From positions 1,125,094-1,189,093 of the forward strand of contig NW_025336442.1 in the NCBI RefSeq assembly GCF_004798865.1: a DNA stretch of 64,000 bases, read 5' to 3'. This document shows positions 63,272 to 64,000 of this stretch, piece after piece; within the stretch, counting starts at the first letter, position 1, and each line of letters opens with the position of its first letter. This stretch comes from Varanus komodoensis (taxonomy: Eukaryota; Chordata; Lepidosauria; Squamata; Varanidae). The translations under genes were made by a program, and so were the position numbers. Below the pieces are notes generated by a model. The model worked only from the letters and a program-made list of their open reading frames with translations. It was not told where the DNA came from and searched no databases.

Positions 63272-64000
63272 GTAACCTGTGAAGGCAGCCGGGGCACTTA
63301 GTCAGTCTCGGGACGGGGCGCTCCGCTGCCCTGATGAGGCTTAAATGGGGACATTAACTTAGAACTGTCGGGACCATGGTAATCGATGGTGAAAAATATG
63401 GCTGTTCGGTGTTGTTACATATCAAAAGATGTACATCATTTTTTCATGAGTGAGAAACTTGCCTGAAGTATTTTTTGTTTTCTTTTCTTGGTAGAAAGAC
63501 AGGGTACAAATCAAACTGATAAAATCAAGGTACCAACCTACCAAAATCATAACATACAAAAGAAAAATCATATCAATTATTTTTTAAAAATTGCTTTCTC
63601 AGTTATTCCAAGAACTTTCTTTACTGAGCAACATAGCACTGGTTTCAAACTCCTCCTCCTCCTCCTCCAGGTACAGAACTTTTCAGCTTGAGGGCTGAAT
63701 TCCATTTCAGAGTTCTCGGGGCAGCATTCCAGTGGTGAACAGAACTTGAGGCCAAAGAGATGGGGCCAAACCCACCAATATCTTTTAGCTTAGAGCTTTT
63801 CCTGCTAGCACCAGGGTGTTAGAAGAGGAATTTCAACCTTTTAAGAAAACGCTCTGCAAAAGCCAGGAAGCCAACAGGCAGTCCAGGATGGGAAGAAGGA
63901 GAGTAAAACGAGTCCCCTTTGTACCTGTGCAGAAGCAGCAGACTGCTGTTGTCCTACCTGGATCAGGTCTTCCAGTTGCCTTTTCAGCATTTCCTCTTTG
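63272..64000 (+). other. SEC16A: Start of the next SEC16A intron
   Basis: AT-rich sequence with a short CTC run near 63650. The expected next exon motif is not present, and no other feature was seen. Confidence 0.7.

Noticed and set aside
1-64000. Endogenous retrovirus, LTR element or other virus-like relic
   Set aside because: No LTR-like paired ends, primer-binding site, capsid, protease or envelope signature was seen. All retroelement pieces found are CR1-type LINE or SINE-like.
1-64000. tRNA, rRNA, CRISPR or bacterial-type operon signals
   Set aside because: Nothing of this kind was seen; the sequence is spliced vertebrate nuclear DNA.

Overview
The window is vertebrate nuclear DNA carrying two plus-strand protein-coding genes: the 3' three quarters of NOTCH1 (position 1 to about 41940) followed by the 5' half of SEC16A (about 43900 to beyond 64000). 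All 42 introns whose two ends I could place are GT-AG, and exon lengths and phases keep one uninterrupted reading frame. NOTCH1 followed by SEC16A in the same direction is the order known in human (9q34.3). The interspersed repeats are CR1-type LINE tails, tRNA-derived SINE-like units, the 'TGCTGGGAGTTGTAGTCC' repeat, 'CCGCCCAGAGAGCC...GGGCGGTAT' tails and a mariner MITE. They point to a sauropsid, most likely a squamate (lizard or snake); this lineage call is inference from repeat style.

Region by region. 1-39327: NOTCH1 coding exons equivalent to human exons 6 (partial) to 34. They encode the second half of EGF8 through EGF36, three LNR modules, the heterodimerisation domain with furin S1 site, the transmembrane segment with S2/S3 sites, RAM, ankyrin repeats, a shortened transactivation region and a PEST degron. 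39328-~41940: AT-rich NOTCH1 3'UTR with miR-34- and miR-200-type seed matches. 41940-43850: intergenic, with two SINE/LINE tails and a CpG-rich block holding ETS and paired RFX-like motifs. 43850-44330: CpG island, the likely SEC16A promoter and non-coding exon 1. 44085-48971: SEC16A intron 1 with a CR1 relic and a 214-bp mariner MITE. 48972-63271: SEC16A exon 2 (one 3.6-kb disordered coding exon) and twelve more coding exons, reaching into the central conserved domain. The window ends in the next intron.

Repeats concentrate in introns. Intron 23 of NOTCH1 is mostly CR1, with two copies in opposite orientation. The larger copy lacks the reverse-transcriptase core. A second copy of that family, in SEC16A intron 1, carries a further 605-bp deletion between two GTTGAGCCA words. 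I saw no LTR element, endogenous virus, CRISPR array, tRNA or rRNA gene.

The two genes are functionally separate: NOTCH1 is a signalling receptor, SEC16A a scaffold of ER exit sites. I found no new multi-gene system. The points most worth a second look are regulatory or structural: an AT-rich block in NOTCH1 intron 10, the Gly-Pro in the NOTCH1 transmembrane helix, the loss of its Gln-rich stretch, an upstream ORF formed by splicing at SEC16A, paired RFX-like motifs between the genes, and the CR1 deletion derivatives.
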